Assembly (NCBI GenBank): GCA_041391725.1
Contig: JAWKNL010000013.1
Coordinates: forward strand, 62,001 to 126,000
Length of the DNA: 64,000 bases
Origin: JAGQVA01 sp041391725
Lineage (GTDB): Bacteria; Bacteroidota; Bacteroidia; J057
Direction of reading: 5' to 3'
The position numbers and the translations under genes are program-made. The notes under the pieces were generated by a model. That model was not told the DNA's origin. It saw only the letters and a program-made list of their open reading frames with translations, and did no database searches. This document shows, one piece after another, positions 18,180 to 25,918 of the stretch; position 1 is the stretch's first letter, and each line of letters begins with the position of its first letter.

Positions 18180-19047
18180 TCACTCCGCTTCCAGCCGGTA
18201 GCCCACGCCCCGCACATTGACGATTCGCAGACCTGTGTCCTGCGCCAGAATCTTCCGCAGCCGCGAAACAAATACGTCCAGGCTCCGGTCAACGATAATG
18301 CCCTCGTCTTCCCAGATATTTTTCAGCAGACGTTCTCTTTCCAGCAGCTCGTTGGAATGGCGGAAAAAATAGTCGAGCAGTTTTGCTTCCCTGAACGTAA
18401 GATCGCGCTCATTTCCCGCAATTCTGATTTTCAGATTTTGTACATCCAGTTCTGTTTCAGAGATACAAAGTCCTGCCGCAGTTTTCGGCGCATCTTCCGA
18501 AAGTTCAGTCTGTATCTGTGGTTTCTTATTCATCCATACACCCGCTATCACGAGCACTGCCACCATCAGCACAAACCAGCCGTATCTTACGGGTTCAGGC
18601 CGGTGAAAAACCACCCGTATCTCGCTGCATTGCCTGATCTGATTTCTGCCCACACAGGCGAAGGTTGGATTGGGATCGCTGGTGGAAAAAAAATATCCCA
18701 GTATGATCTCTTCTGTCTGACAATCGCGAACCTGTACTTCGTAATCTTCTGCAATCTGGTATTGGAGTAAGGATTCTTTTAATATTCCGGGTAATAGGTC
18801 GTAATCAAATCCTGTATCCAGTATGAGGGTATAAGTCTGATTGTCTGTTTGTTTTACAGGAGGAATCGTCGTGGTAGAATCTTTTTCCGCCAGAAGAAGT
18901 AGTGGCCGTTCGCCTCAGTGCCAGATTTGTTCTTTCCGGATTATCGGCAAGGTAGTGATCCTTACTTCCTCCCAGCAGGGTCAGGCCGGCTGTCAGAATG
19001 ACCAGCAGAAATATAACGGGAAAAAGAAAAGCGCGTGTTTGAATCAT
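18180..19047 (-). pseudogene. Membrane-anchored winged-helix regulator (ToxR-like topology) split by a frameshift
   Basis: The minus strand starts at 19047 with MIQTRAFLFPVIFLLVILTA, a signal anchor, and reads LALRRTA; the frame then shifts near 18895-18905, where one extra base relative to the expected LLLAEKDSTTTIPPV is present. It continues through a periplasmic-type stretch, a second hydrophobic segment YGWFVLMVAVLVIAGVW, and a C-terminal OmpR/PhoB-type winged helix (LTFREAKLLDYFF, RSLDVFVSRLRKIL, RGVGYRLE). No receiver domain is present. The order sensor, membrane helix, DNA-binding domain is typical of a Bacteroidota group of membrane-bound one-component regulators and is inverse to ToxR. 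Joined, it would be about 289 residues. Signal and targets are unknown. It may be intact if the extra base is a sequencing error. Confidence 0.78.
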
Positions 19048-19196
19048 GATTTCAGCTTTCTTATCCCAAATTTACTTAAAAGGATCCGCCTGGGTTGTAC
19101 TTTTACATTTCTTTTACACTGTTTTACCCGACATTAACCCGGCCACGACAGAATGATCATAGGTTTGAACCATGTTTAACCCAAAATACATTTTCG

Positions 19197-19472
19197 ATGA
19201 AACGAAATCATTTTTTTCTCCTGGCAATGATGCTCTTCGGATCGCTGGCTGTATCTGCTCAGTCCGATTTTACGAGTTGTGCTGCGGCCTTTCTGGATTC
19301 AAAGCGGATGGTCAACGAATATTCCACCAAAGGATTCTGCGAGGTCTCTCAGTCTGCAAAGGGGATTCTGTCTGTATGCCAGATCAGCCTCAATGAAGAC
19401 GGTGATAAAATTGTCCTTATGACCCGGGATCGTCTCTGGGCTTTGCCACATTCAGAGATAACAGTGAAATAA
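19197..19472 (+). CDS. Small secreted hypothetical protein, 91 residues
   Basis: The start at 19197 was chosen over an upstream in-frame ATG at 19095 because it gives a clean Sec signal peptide, MKRNHFFLLAMMLFGSLAVSA, followed by a short mature part of about 70 residues. The mature part has three cysteines (SCAAAF, FCEVSQ, VCQISL) and ends ALPHSEITVK. No family is recognised. It is exported to the periplasm or beyond. It stands alone, transcribed towards the convergent surface-protein operon, whose last gene ends 4 bases after its stop. Confidence 0.68.
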   Translation: MKRNHFFLLAMMLFGSLAVSAQSDFTSCAAAFLDSKRMVNEYSTKGFCEVSQSAKGILSVCQISLNEDGDKIVLMTRDRLWALPHSEITVK

Positions 19473-19476
19473 CTGG

Positions 19477-21522
19477 TTACCGCACCACCGTTACCGTTCC
19501 GCCACATTCAAATGAGTGGTTGTCTTCCCGCAAAAAGGAAGCTGCCCATGTATAAACGCCCGGAACGGCAGGGCTGCCCTGGATTTTTCCGTCCCAGCCC
19601 TCGCCCGGGTCGTTGGGTAAAATATTTCCTCTGTCAAATACCTTGTTTCCCCACCGGTTGTAGATAATCAGCCGTGCTACTATTTTCACATCGGTATTTT
19701 CTCTGTCTGCATAAAAGGTAAACTGATCGTTGATGCCGTCGCCATTGGGAGAAAATGCTGTGGGGGCGTAAATCTCCTGATTGCAAAGTGCCTGGACTTT
19801 TACCGATATGTTCACACTGTCTGAGGCAATACACCCCTCAGGTGAATATGCCGTGGCACGAACCGTAACCGCAGTGTCGGGCTCCAGGTGAATGTAATAT
19901 TCGCAGCCCGACTGACACAGCCCGTGCCAGATCACTGATTCGAGCGGTTCGTTGGCCATGACGGCAATTTCCAGTCGTTCGCCTTTATATATTTTCCGGT
20001 CTTTCCCCAGGTCAATTTCAAAGGGTTCGGCATCTCCGATTTCAAAGTTTTCCTGCCATTGGCAACCGACGGAATCTGTTATAATCAATTCATGATCGCC
20101 CGGACACAGGTTTCCGTTTTCCTGGGCGGCAGTCTGCCCGTCTATCGTGAAGGTATAAGGAGAATGGCCGCCATCAGGCAGAATCATAATTTCTCCGTTG
20201 CAGTCGCCGGCGCAGTGGGCATCGCCGGTGGCGAGGAAGGCGCTTATGGGTTCGGGATCGTGGAGGGCAATCATTTCGTGTGTTTCACAGCCGTATGCGT
20301 CGCGGATTTCGACGCTGTAGGTATCGGCGTGTAAACCGGTGAGAAGGGTGCCATGGCTCCATGTGTTTCCCGATAGCCTGATTTCAAACGGGGCCATTCC
20401 GTTGGAGACCACCGCCAGAATTTTTCCATCATTGCTGCCCGTACACAGCGGGTCATTGGCCAGCATGCGGGCATGCACTTCGGTGGCAACGACGACGGCC
20501 TGCGCTGTATCCATGCAGCCGTTGACGTCGGCGCCTGTGACGGTGTAAACCACCGAGTCGCCGGGGGCGACGGTTGCGTGAGCGCCGGAGGCAGATAGGA
20601 GCCCGGGGGCCAGCGTCCAGGAGTAAAAGGTGGCACCACTTGCCGTGAGTTGGATGGATTTCCCTTCACATACGTAGGCTTTGGCAGGAGAAATAACAAC
20701 ACCCGGCCCGTTGACAGAGATATACACTGAGTCAATAGCAATACAACCCGGGTGGTAATAACCTTCTACCACATACCAGCCTTCGGCTGTGTGGGTTGCT
20801 CCCCCGATTGCGGGGGCGCGCTGGGTGGATACAAATCCATTTGGACCTGTCCACTGATAAGCGGGCGCCGGAAGCTCAGTGCTGAGCCTGAGACTGTCGC
20901 CTGCGCATATATCGCCACCGGCAGCGGTGATACAGCACGACTGGCTGCAATCCCACAATGCATTGAGCGTGGAGTAAATATTGGGTTGAAACTCAACCAC
21001 AAATAATACACCGATGGTTCCCGGGGGCAGGCGCAGATGCAGCCTTGCGCTTTCGCCGGGTGTACCCTGAAGCATAAAGTCAGCAGGAAGGCTATTTCTC
21101 CTGACCACAGAGTCCTGAAAGGGAAGGCCCTGCCCGTAAATTTCTACAAACCCCGGTACACAATGGCCGGGCGAAAGCATGGAGGAAACAGGGTAGCTCG
21201 CTGAGTCGTTGAAGTAATTGCCTGTACTAAAACAATTGCCGCCAAACCAGGGCATACTGCCTGCAGGGGTAAGGTTGCCGTATATATCCACGAAGAATAT
21301 TTCGGCGCCATCAGGTACACTGGCAGTCGTAAAGTCGAAGCGGACCGAAGGGAGGCAGTTGCCCGTCCATACCAATATGGAGTCGGTAAGGGAACCACCC
21401 GTGGCAGGGTTGTAGGCGGCGGAGAGCGTATCGCCGCAGAAAAGGGTATCGGGAGCAAAGGCCAGGGAAAAAACGGGCGTACAAAGCCCTGCCACAATCA
21501 GCAACAGAATCAGGGGTTTCAT
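19477..21522 (-). CDS. Secreted adhesin-like protein with SprB-type repeats and T9SS type B (gliding-motility) C-terminal sorting domain
   Basis: The start at 21522 gives a signal peptide (MKPLILLLIVAGLCTPVFS), so the open frame further upstream is not used. The 681-residue protein has Ig-like/PKD-like segments in the middle, two SprB-like repeats (CTGSNDGKI and CAGDCNGEI around residues 390-480), and a terminal domain starting APTAFSPNGDGINDQF and ending in a beta-rich tail. That domain is the CHU_C/type B signal recognised by the type IX secretion system. The protein should be moved to the cell surface and attached or released. It is the last gene of a five-gene operon of exported proteins and lies 32 bases after the SpoIID-like lipoprotein gene. 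An adhesin or motility role is inferred. Confidence 0.9.
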   Translation of the reverse strand: MKPLILLLIVAGLCTPVFSLAFAPDTLFCGDTLSAAYNPATGGSLTDSILVWTGNCLPSVRFDFTTASVPDGAEIFFVDIYGNLTPAGSMPWFGGNCFSTGNYFNDSASYPVSSMLSPGHCVPGFVEIYGQGLPFQDSVVRRNSLPADFMLQGTPGESARLHLRLPPGTIGVLFVVEFQPNIYSTLNALWDCSQSCCITAAGGDICAGDSLRLSTELPAPAYQWTGPNGFVSTQRAPAIGGATHTAEGWYVVEGYYHPGCIAIDSVYISVNGPGVVISPAKAYVCEGKSIQLTASGATFYSWTLAPGLLSASGAHATVAPGDSVVYTVTGADVNGCMDTAQAVVVATEVHARMLANDPLCTGSNDGKILAVVSNGMAPFEIRLSGNTWSHGTLLTGLHADTYSVEIRDAYGCETHEMIALHDPEPISAFLATGDAHCAGDCNGEIMILPDGGHSPYTFTIDGQTAAQENGNLCPGDHELIITDSVGCQWQENFEIGDAEPFEIDLGKDRKIYKGERLEIAVMANEPLESVIWHGLCQSGCEYYIHLEPDTAVTVRATAYSPEGCIASDSVNISVKVQALCNQEIYAPTAFSPNGDGINDQFTFYADRENTDVKIVARLIIYNRWGNKVFDRGNILPNDPGEGWDGKIQGSPAVPGVYTWAASFLREDNHSFECGGTVTVVR

Positions 21523-21554
21523 GTCGTAAAGAATATAGGATGGGGAGAAATGTA

Positions 21555-22880
21555 TTATTCGCCGTTGAGCGCCAGTCGGGGGTGTGCGGAGGGCTTTTTC
21601 ATCAGCCATACATCCTTGTGGAAAGCAGCAAGACTGGAGCCATAAAAATAGTAAGGTGCGATAACCGTATGCGGTAACCCCTGTTTGGCGTTGGGGAAAC
21701 GACCTTCGGCAAAATCGCGCATTCCATGCTGGCAGCCGCCAGCGCCGTGTCCATAGACGTAACGCTGCCATTCGGGATCGATGTTGCAGCAGGCCTGCGA
21801 ATTGCTGCCCGTCTGGTTGCAGTTGGGGTGTTTGCTGCACTCTACGGCGATAAGGTAAGGAACCCAGGTTCCGCCTACTTTACAGCCGCTCCATTTGGCG
21901 AGTCTTCCCGACTGGGTGAAGTCTCCGTTGCACTGGGCACTGTAAACGGTCATGATGGGGTTTCCTTCGCCACCGGGCGCATCGGGGTGGGAGAGAATCA
22001 TTCCGCTGGTTTCGGTACTGGCCTGAAGTGTGCGGTCGCTCACCCAGGTGCGAAAAGCCAGTTGGAGGTTTTGCGGCATCCTAAACATCATGCCTTTGTA
22101 CAGCGCGTACGTTCGGGCCCATATTACCTGAGTTTTCAGTGCTTCGGGATGATCGGTAAATTCGCCGATTTCACCTTCTGTAACACCTGCCATAGCGGGA
22201 TCCATCGGGAGAATGATGGTGGTCCATGTGTCAAATTTCTGGATGCTAAAATGCTCAGGTATAGTGTTGTAACCCCGTATAGGCTGGTAAAATCTCACGT
22301 AATTGCCATCAGGAATCACATCCGCCACAGAGGGTAAAAGGGGAAGGCTGTTTTCCGGAAATACCTTCCGCAGGCTCTTTACATCGTGGGTAAAAATATA
22401 CGGGTCGCGGGGAACAATCAGTTTGGATGGTTTGGGACTTCCTGCGACATCTGCCGGGGGAGCCGAAGGGCGAAGCGGCAACATTCCCAGTGAGTTGCCA
22501 CCCACTCCCACGTGAACGTACATTTCGTGCATGACTTCATAGTCAGGGTGCGATACGCGGAGCCACACATAAGTGGGCAGTCCGGTGGTATCTGCATTGA
22601 GCATAAATTCGAAGGCACCCTGCTCATCGGTCCGGGTTACGAGGTCGGCCGTATCGCACTGGATTCCGCCGATAAACAACCCTTCTTTCAGCATCATTAC
22701 CTCCTGGAAGCACAGCTCAATTCTGGCGCCGGGGATGGGACTTCCGTCAGCCTGGCTGACGATTTCGCCCACCACCACGGCATTTCCAAAATTCTCAGGA
22801 AAGTTTTCCCGACAAGAGAAAAAAACAAACAGTGCGATGAAACTACAAGAGATAAAAGCCAGGGATATCGTTTTTTTCAT
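21555..22880 (-). CDS. Lipoprotein with carboxypeptidase-regulatory-like and SpoIID/LytB-like domains
   Basis: This 441-residue protein has a lipoprotein signal (ALFVFFSC, lipid-modified cysteine about residue 23) and an N-terminal beta-sandwich like the carboxypeptidase regulatory domain (VVGEIVSQADGSPIPGARI). The second half follows the SpoIID/LytB pattern: HPEALKTQVIWARTYAL, a SGMIL strand, PIMTVYSAQCNGDFT, and GHGAGGCQHGM where the family has GHGVGMSQ-like residues. SpoIID proteins are lytic transglycosylases that act on denuded peptidoglycan. Here the role is inferred and could be cell-wall cleavage at the surface machinery. There are many cysteines in the C-terminal part. It lies 11 bases after the 242-residue barrel gene and 32 before the T9SS type B gene. 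Confidence 0.78.
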   Translation of the reverse strand: MKKTISLAFISCSFIALFVFFSCRENFPENFGNAVVVGEIVSQADGSPIPGARIELCFQEVMMLKEGLFIGGIQCDTADLVTRTDEQGAFEFMLNADTTGLPTYVWLRVSHPDYEVMHEMYVHVGVGGNSLGMLPLRPSAPPADVAGSPKPSKLIVPRDPYIFTHDVKSLRKVFPENSLPLLPSVADVIPDGNYVRFYQPIRGYNTIPEHFSIQKFDTWTTIILPMDPAMAGVTEGEIGEFTDHPEALKTQVIWARTYALYKGMMFRMPQNLQLAFRTWVSDRTLQASTETSGMILSHPDAPGGEGNPIMTVYSAQCNGDFTQSGRLAKWSGCKVGGTWVPYLIAVECSKHPNCNQTGSNSQACCNIDPEWQRYVYGHGAGGCQHGMRDFAEGRFPNAKQGLPHTVIAPYYFYGSSLAAFHKDVWLMKKPSAHPRLALNGE

Positions 22881-22891
22881 TTTCTTTTTGC

Positions 22892-23620
22892 TTAGAAAAT
22901 CGTCATTCTGATCGCTGCACCCAGAAACCAGTCGGTACCGGGTCTTACTTTGCGGGGGAGGCCAGTGGGGGTGAGAAACGGCCCTTCGGGATTGTCATTT
23001 CCGAGCATCCACATTCTGGCTCCTCCTCTCAGTGCTACACCAAACCGCTTCTGGTCATTGGCCCATATCGTGGGTTGCCAGCGTGCCATCAGGGCAATAT
23101 TGTTGGTGGAGCGCACATATTCCTCAAATCCGCCATCATAACTAAACATCGCGTAGATGCCCCCGTCGCTGAAATCAAGAAAGAGTTTCTGTGCTTCGCC
23201 CAGGTAAAAGCGACCGGCAAACTGAGAAAATTGTAGCGGCTGAATGCCAAGCATGGTGGTAAAGTTTCGGTTGACGTACCGGCCCTGTGCGTTTTCTCCG
23301 TCAAGCCGGCGCATCGATGGGCTGATCTGAATTTCAGCGCGGATGGCAGGTGAGGCGATGGCCCCACTGACTGCGATCACAGCGCCGCGGTTGATGTAGT
23401 GTTCGGTGATAATGGAATCTTTCAGGTTGTTGATGGCAAATACCGTGTTGGGTTGTTGTTCGATAATCTGCGGGCAGAGGCCACAGTTGATCTGAAGGCT
23501 CGAAGCGGCATAATCAAGTCTCCAGAGATCGGCACCGAGACGAATCTGAACGTCGGTGATTTGTGCGGCTGCGTGGAGTACCATAGCCACAAATGCGGTT
23601 AGCAAGGTTATCTGTTTCAT
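22892..23620 (-). CDS. Predicted outer-membrane beta-barrel protein, 242 residues
   Basis: A Sec signal peptide (MKQITLLTAFVAMVLHAAA) is followed by alternating strands rich in aromatic and polar residues, with the last residue a phenylalanine (AAIRMTIF), as expected for an outer-membrane barrel. No named family is recognised. It sits 8 bases after the 356-residue gene and 11 bases before the SpoIID-like lipoprotein gene, in the same five-gene operon. It may serve as an anchor or pore for its operon partners; that is inference. Confidence 0.75.
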   Translation of the reverse strand: MKQITLLTAFVAMVLHAAAQITDVQIRLGADLWRLDYAASSLQINCGLCPQIIEQQPNTVFAINNLKDSIITEHYINRGAVIAVSGAIASPAIRAEIQISPSMRRLDGENAQGRYVNRNFTTMLGIQPLQFSQFAGRFYLGEAQKLFLDFSDGGIYAMFSYDGGFEEYVRSTNNIALMARWQPTIWANDQKRFGVALRGGARMWMLGNDNPEGPFLTPTGLPRKVRPGTDWFLGAAIRMTIF

Positions 23621-23628
23621 GAGTAAAA

Positions 23629-24699
23629 TTATAGTTGGGATTCAATTCCAAAGGAGTAAAAGGTTCTGATGACACGCGGGCCCTGTCCCAGCCATTCTGA
23701 GGATTCAAAGCTGATGCCTCTGGCTTTTTCAAAGTGGTAGCAGGCAGAAAAACGAAGTGATTTTCCCACATCCACATACAGTTTTCCTGAAAGGCCGTAC
23801 CCTGTAAGTGCCGGTGGCCAGAAGTATGCGGGGATCTTCGATTCTATCCGGGAGACGATGGTCTGTGCGGCTTCTGTTTTTGTTTTGGCGGGAATGAGCG
23901 GGATCGGATCAAACAGCAGTTCCAGGCTGTTTACTGCTTCAGGAGAAATCAGTTCGAGTCCTGCCTGATAACTCATATCCGTGCCAAAAAGATAGTAACC
24001 CGAAGCATCCAGTCCTGCGGTTACCGGGCCCATTTTGACCCGCGGCAACCAGGGATCGGGAATTACCCGGCTGAGTTCCATCCCCACTCTTGCAGTCAGT
24101 GCACCTTTGGGGCGGGGCGAAGTTACCTGTTTGACAATCAGTTGTTTGAGGTTTTCCTCGCTGAAAAACTTTTTTGCCTTCAGTACATCGCCAGCTTCAA
24201 CCGAGGCTTCGTTAAACATTCCTATGCCTCCTTCTACGTCGATGAAAAAGAGCGGAAGATTGATGCCTGCTCTTCCAAAAAACTGTCCGTGTTTGCGTAG
24301 TGCTCTTTCCTGGGTGGTGTTGTAAGGGCTGAGGTCTATTTTTTCCCAGGGAACCCAGGGCAGGGTGGGTTTAAGTTCGGCTTTGACAACATCCAGACCG
24401 GCATTGAGATCGGGGAGGTTGTAGGTCATCGCTGAATGGTAAAACCCTGTACCGTAATGAACTCTGGGAGAAACGCGGAGCAGTTTTTTGCGGTAGGCTT
24501 TGAGCCAGTCGTGGTTTGTCTCGTCGGGAAATTCTGCTTCTGCCTGTGGTTGTTCTTCAACCGGTGCCACAGCGGGAATTTCAATGGAGACGGGTGTCAG
24601 ATTGGGAGAGGAGATCGTGTAGGTTAAGGGAGATTCGGGGGAAGGAGAACCTATGGGCAGGATCAGGATTGACCCTGCCTCCGGTTCGAATAACCCCAT
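23629..24699 (-). CDS. Hypothetical protein with barrel-like C-terminus, operon member
   Basis: ATG at 24699 gives 356 residues; a TTG at 24711 in the same frame, overlapping the upstream gene by 7 bases, is the alternative. There is no typical signal peptide. The first 70 residues are rich in Pro, Glu and Ser (a linker-like stretch), and the rest (for example VKMGPVTAGLDASGYYLFG and the last residues FYSFGIESQL) alternates like beta strands. No family is recognised. The lack of a signal peptide is odd for a barrel-like protein next to exported partners; the true start may be misjudged. It is the second gene of the five-gene surface operon. Confidence 0.68.
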   Translation of the reverse strand: MGLFEPEAGSILILPIGSPSPESPLTYTISSPNLTPVSIEIPAVAPVEEQPQAEAEFPDETNHDWLKAYRKKLLRVSPRVHYGTGFYHSAMTYNLPDLNAGLDVVKAELKPTLPWVPWEKIDLSPYNTTQERALRKHGQFFGRAGINLPLFFIDVEGGIGMFNEASVEAGDVLKAKKFFSEENLKQLIVKQVTSPRPKGALTARVGMELSRVIPDPWLPRVKMGPVTAGLDASGYYLFGTDMSYQAGLELISPEAVNSLELLFDPIPLIPAKTKTEAAQTIVSRIESKIPAYFWPPALTGYGLSGKLYVDVGKSLRFSACYHFEKARGISFESSEWLGQGPRVIRTFYSFGIESQL

Positions 24700-24704
24700 G
24701 CTAT

Positions 24705-25820
24705 CTACCAATTTTTTTTTTCACGGTTGATTTCGTCCACAAAGAGGCGAAGTTTGCTCACTACCTGTTCGGGTTTGAGGTTGTTGACGTTTACGTCAGC
24801 AAACAGGCCTGAGGCTTCCATGTGGCGATAGAGCGGCATAATGGTCTGGCTGCGTGCCGGCTCTTCTTTGGGTGCGTGGGTGAGCCACTCGAGCCCCTGC
24901 ATAATCCAGGCGGGAACCTGTGTGGGAGAATAGACTCCCTGTTTGCGGGCTGCGATGGCATTTTCCCATTTGACGAGGAGATTTTCGTCAAGAACTACAG
25001 ACTGATTGTTGGGAAGAGAGACTGCTGTTACTTCATAAGCGGGTTTGGTTGCGGGTTTTTCTGCCACGCGCTGCTCCATGAGGTGCAACAACATGTCGTT
25101 GGGGTTGTCAAATTCTTTTTCTTTTTCGGCGGGTTTTTCCTCCGGAAAATCGGTTACCGGCAGATCGAGCGGATCTTCGAGGGTTACGGCTACATGTTCG
25201 CCTCTTTGTATGGCGGCAAGTGCTTCTTCAAAGCGGGCTTTTCCGCCTTCGCCGTACATGAGCGCTTTTTCGCCGGAGATGACCACAGTGATCATCTCAC
25301 CTCTTGTAGCCGGCGCTTCCGTAGCTGAGACAGATTCCCTCAAAACTGCGGGTTCTGCCATCACGGGTTGTGATTGTGTCTGTGCGGTGCGTAAAACAGG
25401 TGAAGAAGGGTTTGGGATCGATGAAAGATGTTTGGGTGGTGTTTGTGTTTGTGGTTGCGAAAAAACGGTTTGGGTGGTGTCGGTGTTTGATTGAGGTTTG
25501 GACCGCTCTTCCTCCTTATTGGACTGCTTTTGGGTAAACTGGCTCCAGAGTTCATCCAGATTTTGCGGCAGTTTATTGGGGGAAGAAGACGGTACCGTTT
25601 GCATAGCAGTATCAGCAGAAACATGTAATTCGGGCGCTCCTGCAAAGGACATAAAGCCTTTGGGCGCTTCGGGAGATTCTTTCACAGCGGCGGCGCTGTG
25701 GGGTTTTGTGGCGGCGGTAGCGGGGCGCTGGGGAGATTGCGCGACCTGGCTTGCCGGTGTGCAGCCGGTTGCCAGAGAGATAGCCAGAAGTAAGAAGACC
25801 AGGGGTAAATTGTTTTTCAT
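24705..25820 (-). CDS. Lipoprotein of unknown function, first gene of the surface operon
   Basis: The start at 25820 gives MKNNLPLVFLLLAISLATGC, a lipoprotein signal with the modified cysteine at 20. A Pro/Gln/Thr-rich linker (about residues 25-180, with many Gln and Ser) precedes a folded C-terminal part of about 190 residues. That part is helical and charged and includes EITVVISGEK-like and DLFADVNVNNLK-like stretches. No family is recognised. The stop overlaps or abuts the start of the next gene (23629-24699), which indicates coupled expression. A 5' untranslated stretch of about 100 bases separates it from the glucanase gene, so the operon promoter should lie there. Confidence 0.75.
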   Translation of the reverse strand: MKNNLPLVFLLLAISLATGCTPASQVAQSPQRPATAATKPHSAAAVKESPEAPKGFMSFAGAPELHVSADTAMQTVPSSSPNKLPQNLDELWSQFTQKQSNKEEERSKPQSNTDTTQTVFSQPQTQTPPKHLSSIPNPSSPVLRTAQTQSQPVMAEPAVLRESVSATEAPATRGEMITVVISGEKALMYGEGGKARFEEALAAIQRGEHVAVTLEDPLDLPVTDFPEEKPAEKEKEFDNPNDMLLHLMEQRVAEKPATKPAYEVTAVSLPNNQSVVLDENLLVKWENAIAARKQGVYSPTQVPAWIMQGLEWLTHAPKEEPARSQTIMPLYRHMEASGLFADVNVNNLKPEQVVSKLRLFVDEINREKKNW

Positions 25821-25918
25821 AACCTTAGGGAATTTGTTATATACCCCTAAGACAATGAACTTATCCGGGTTGCATGGTGGAGGTAGAAAAAAAATAAAAA
25901 AAGTTATTAATATATTGG

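Noticed and set aside
21523..21840. 106-residue N-terminal extension of the T9SS type B protein
   Set aside because: It lies antisense to the end of the SpoIID-like gene and precedes a perfect signal peptide; a chance open frame.
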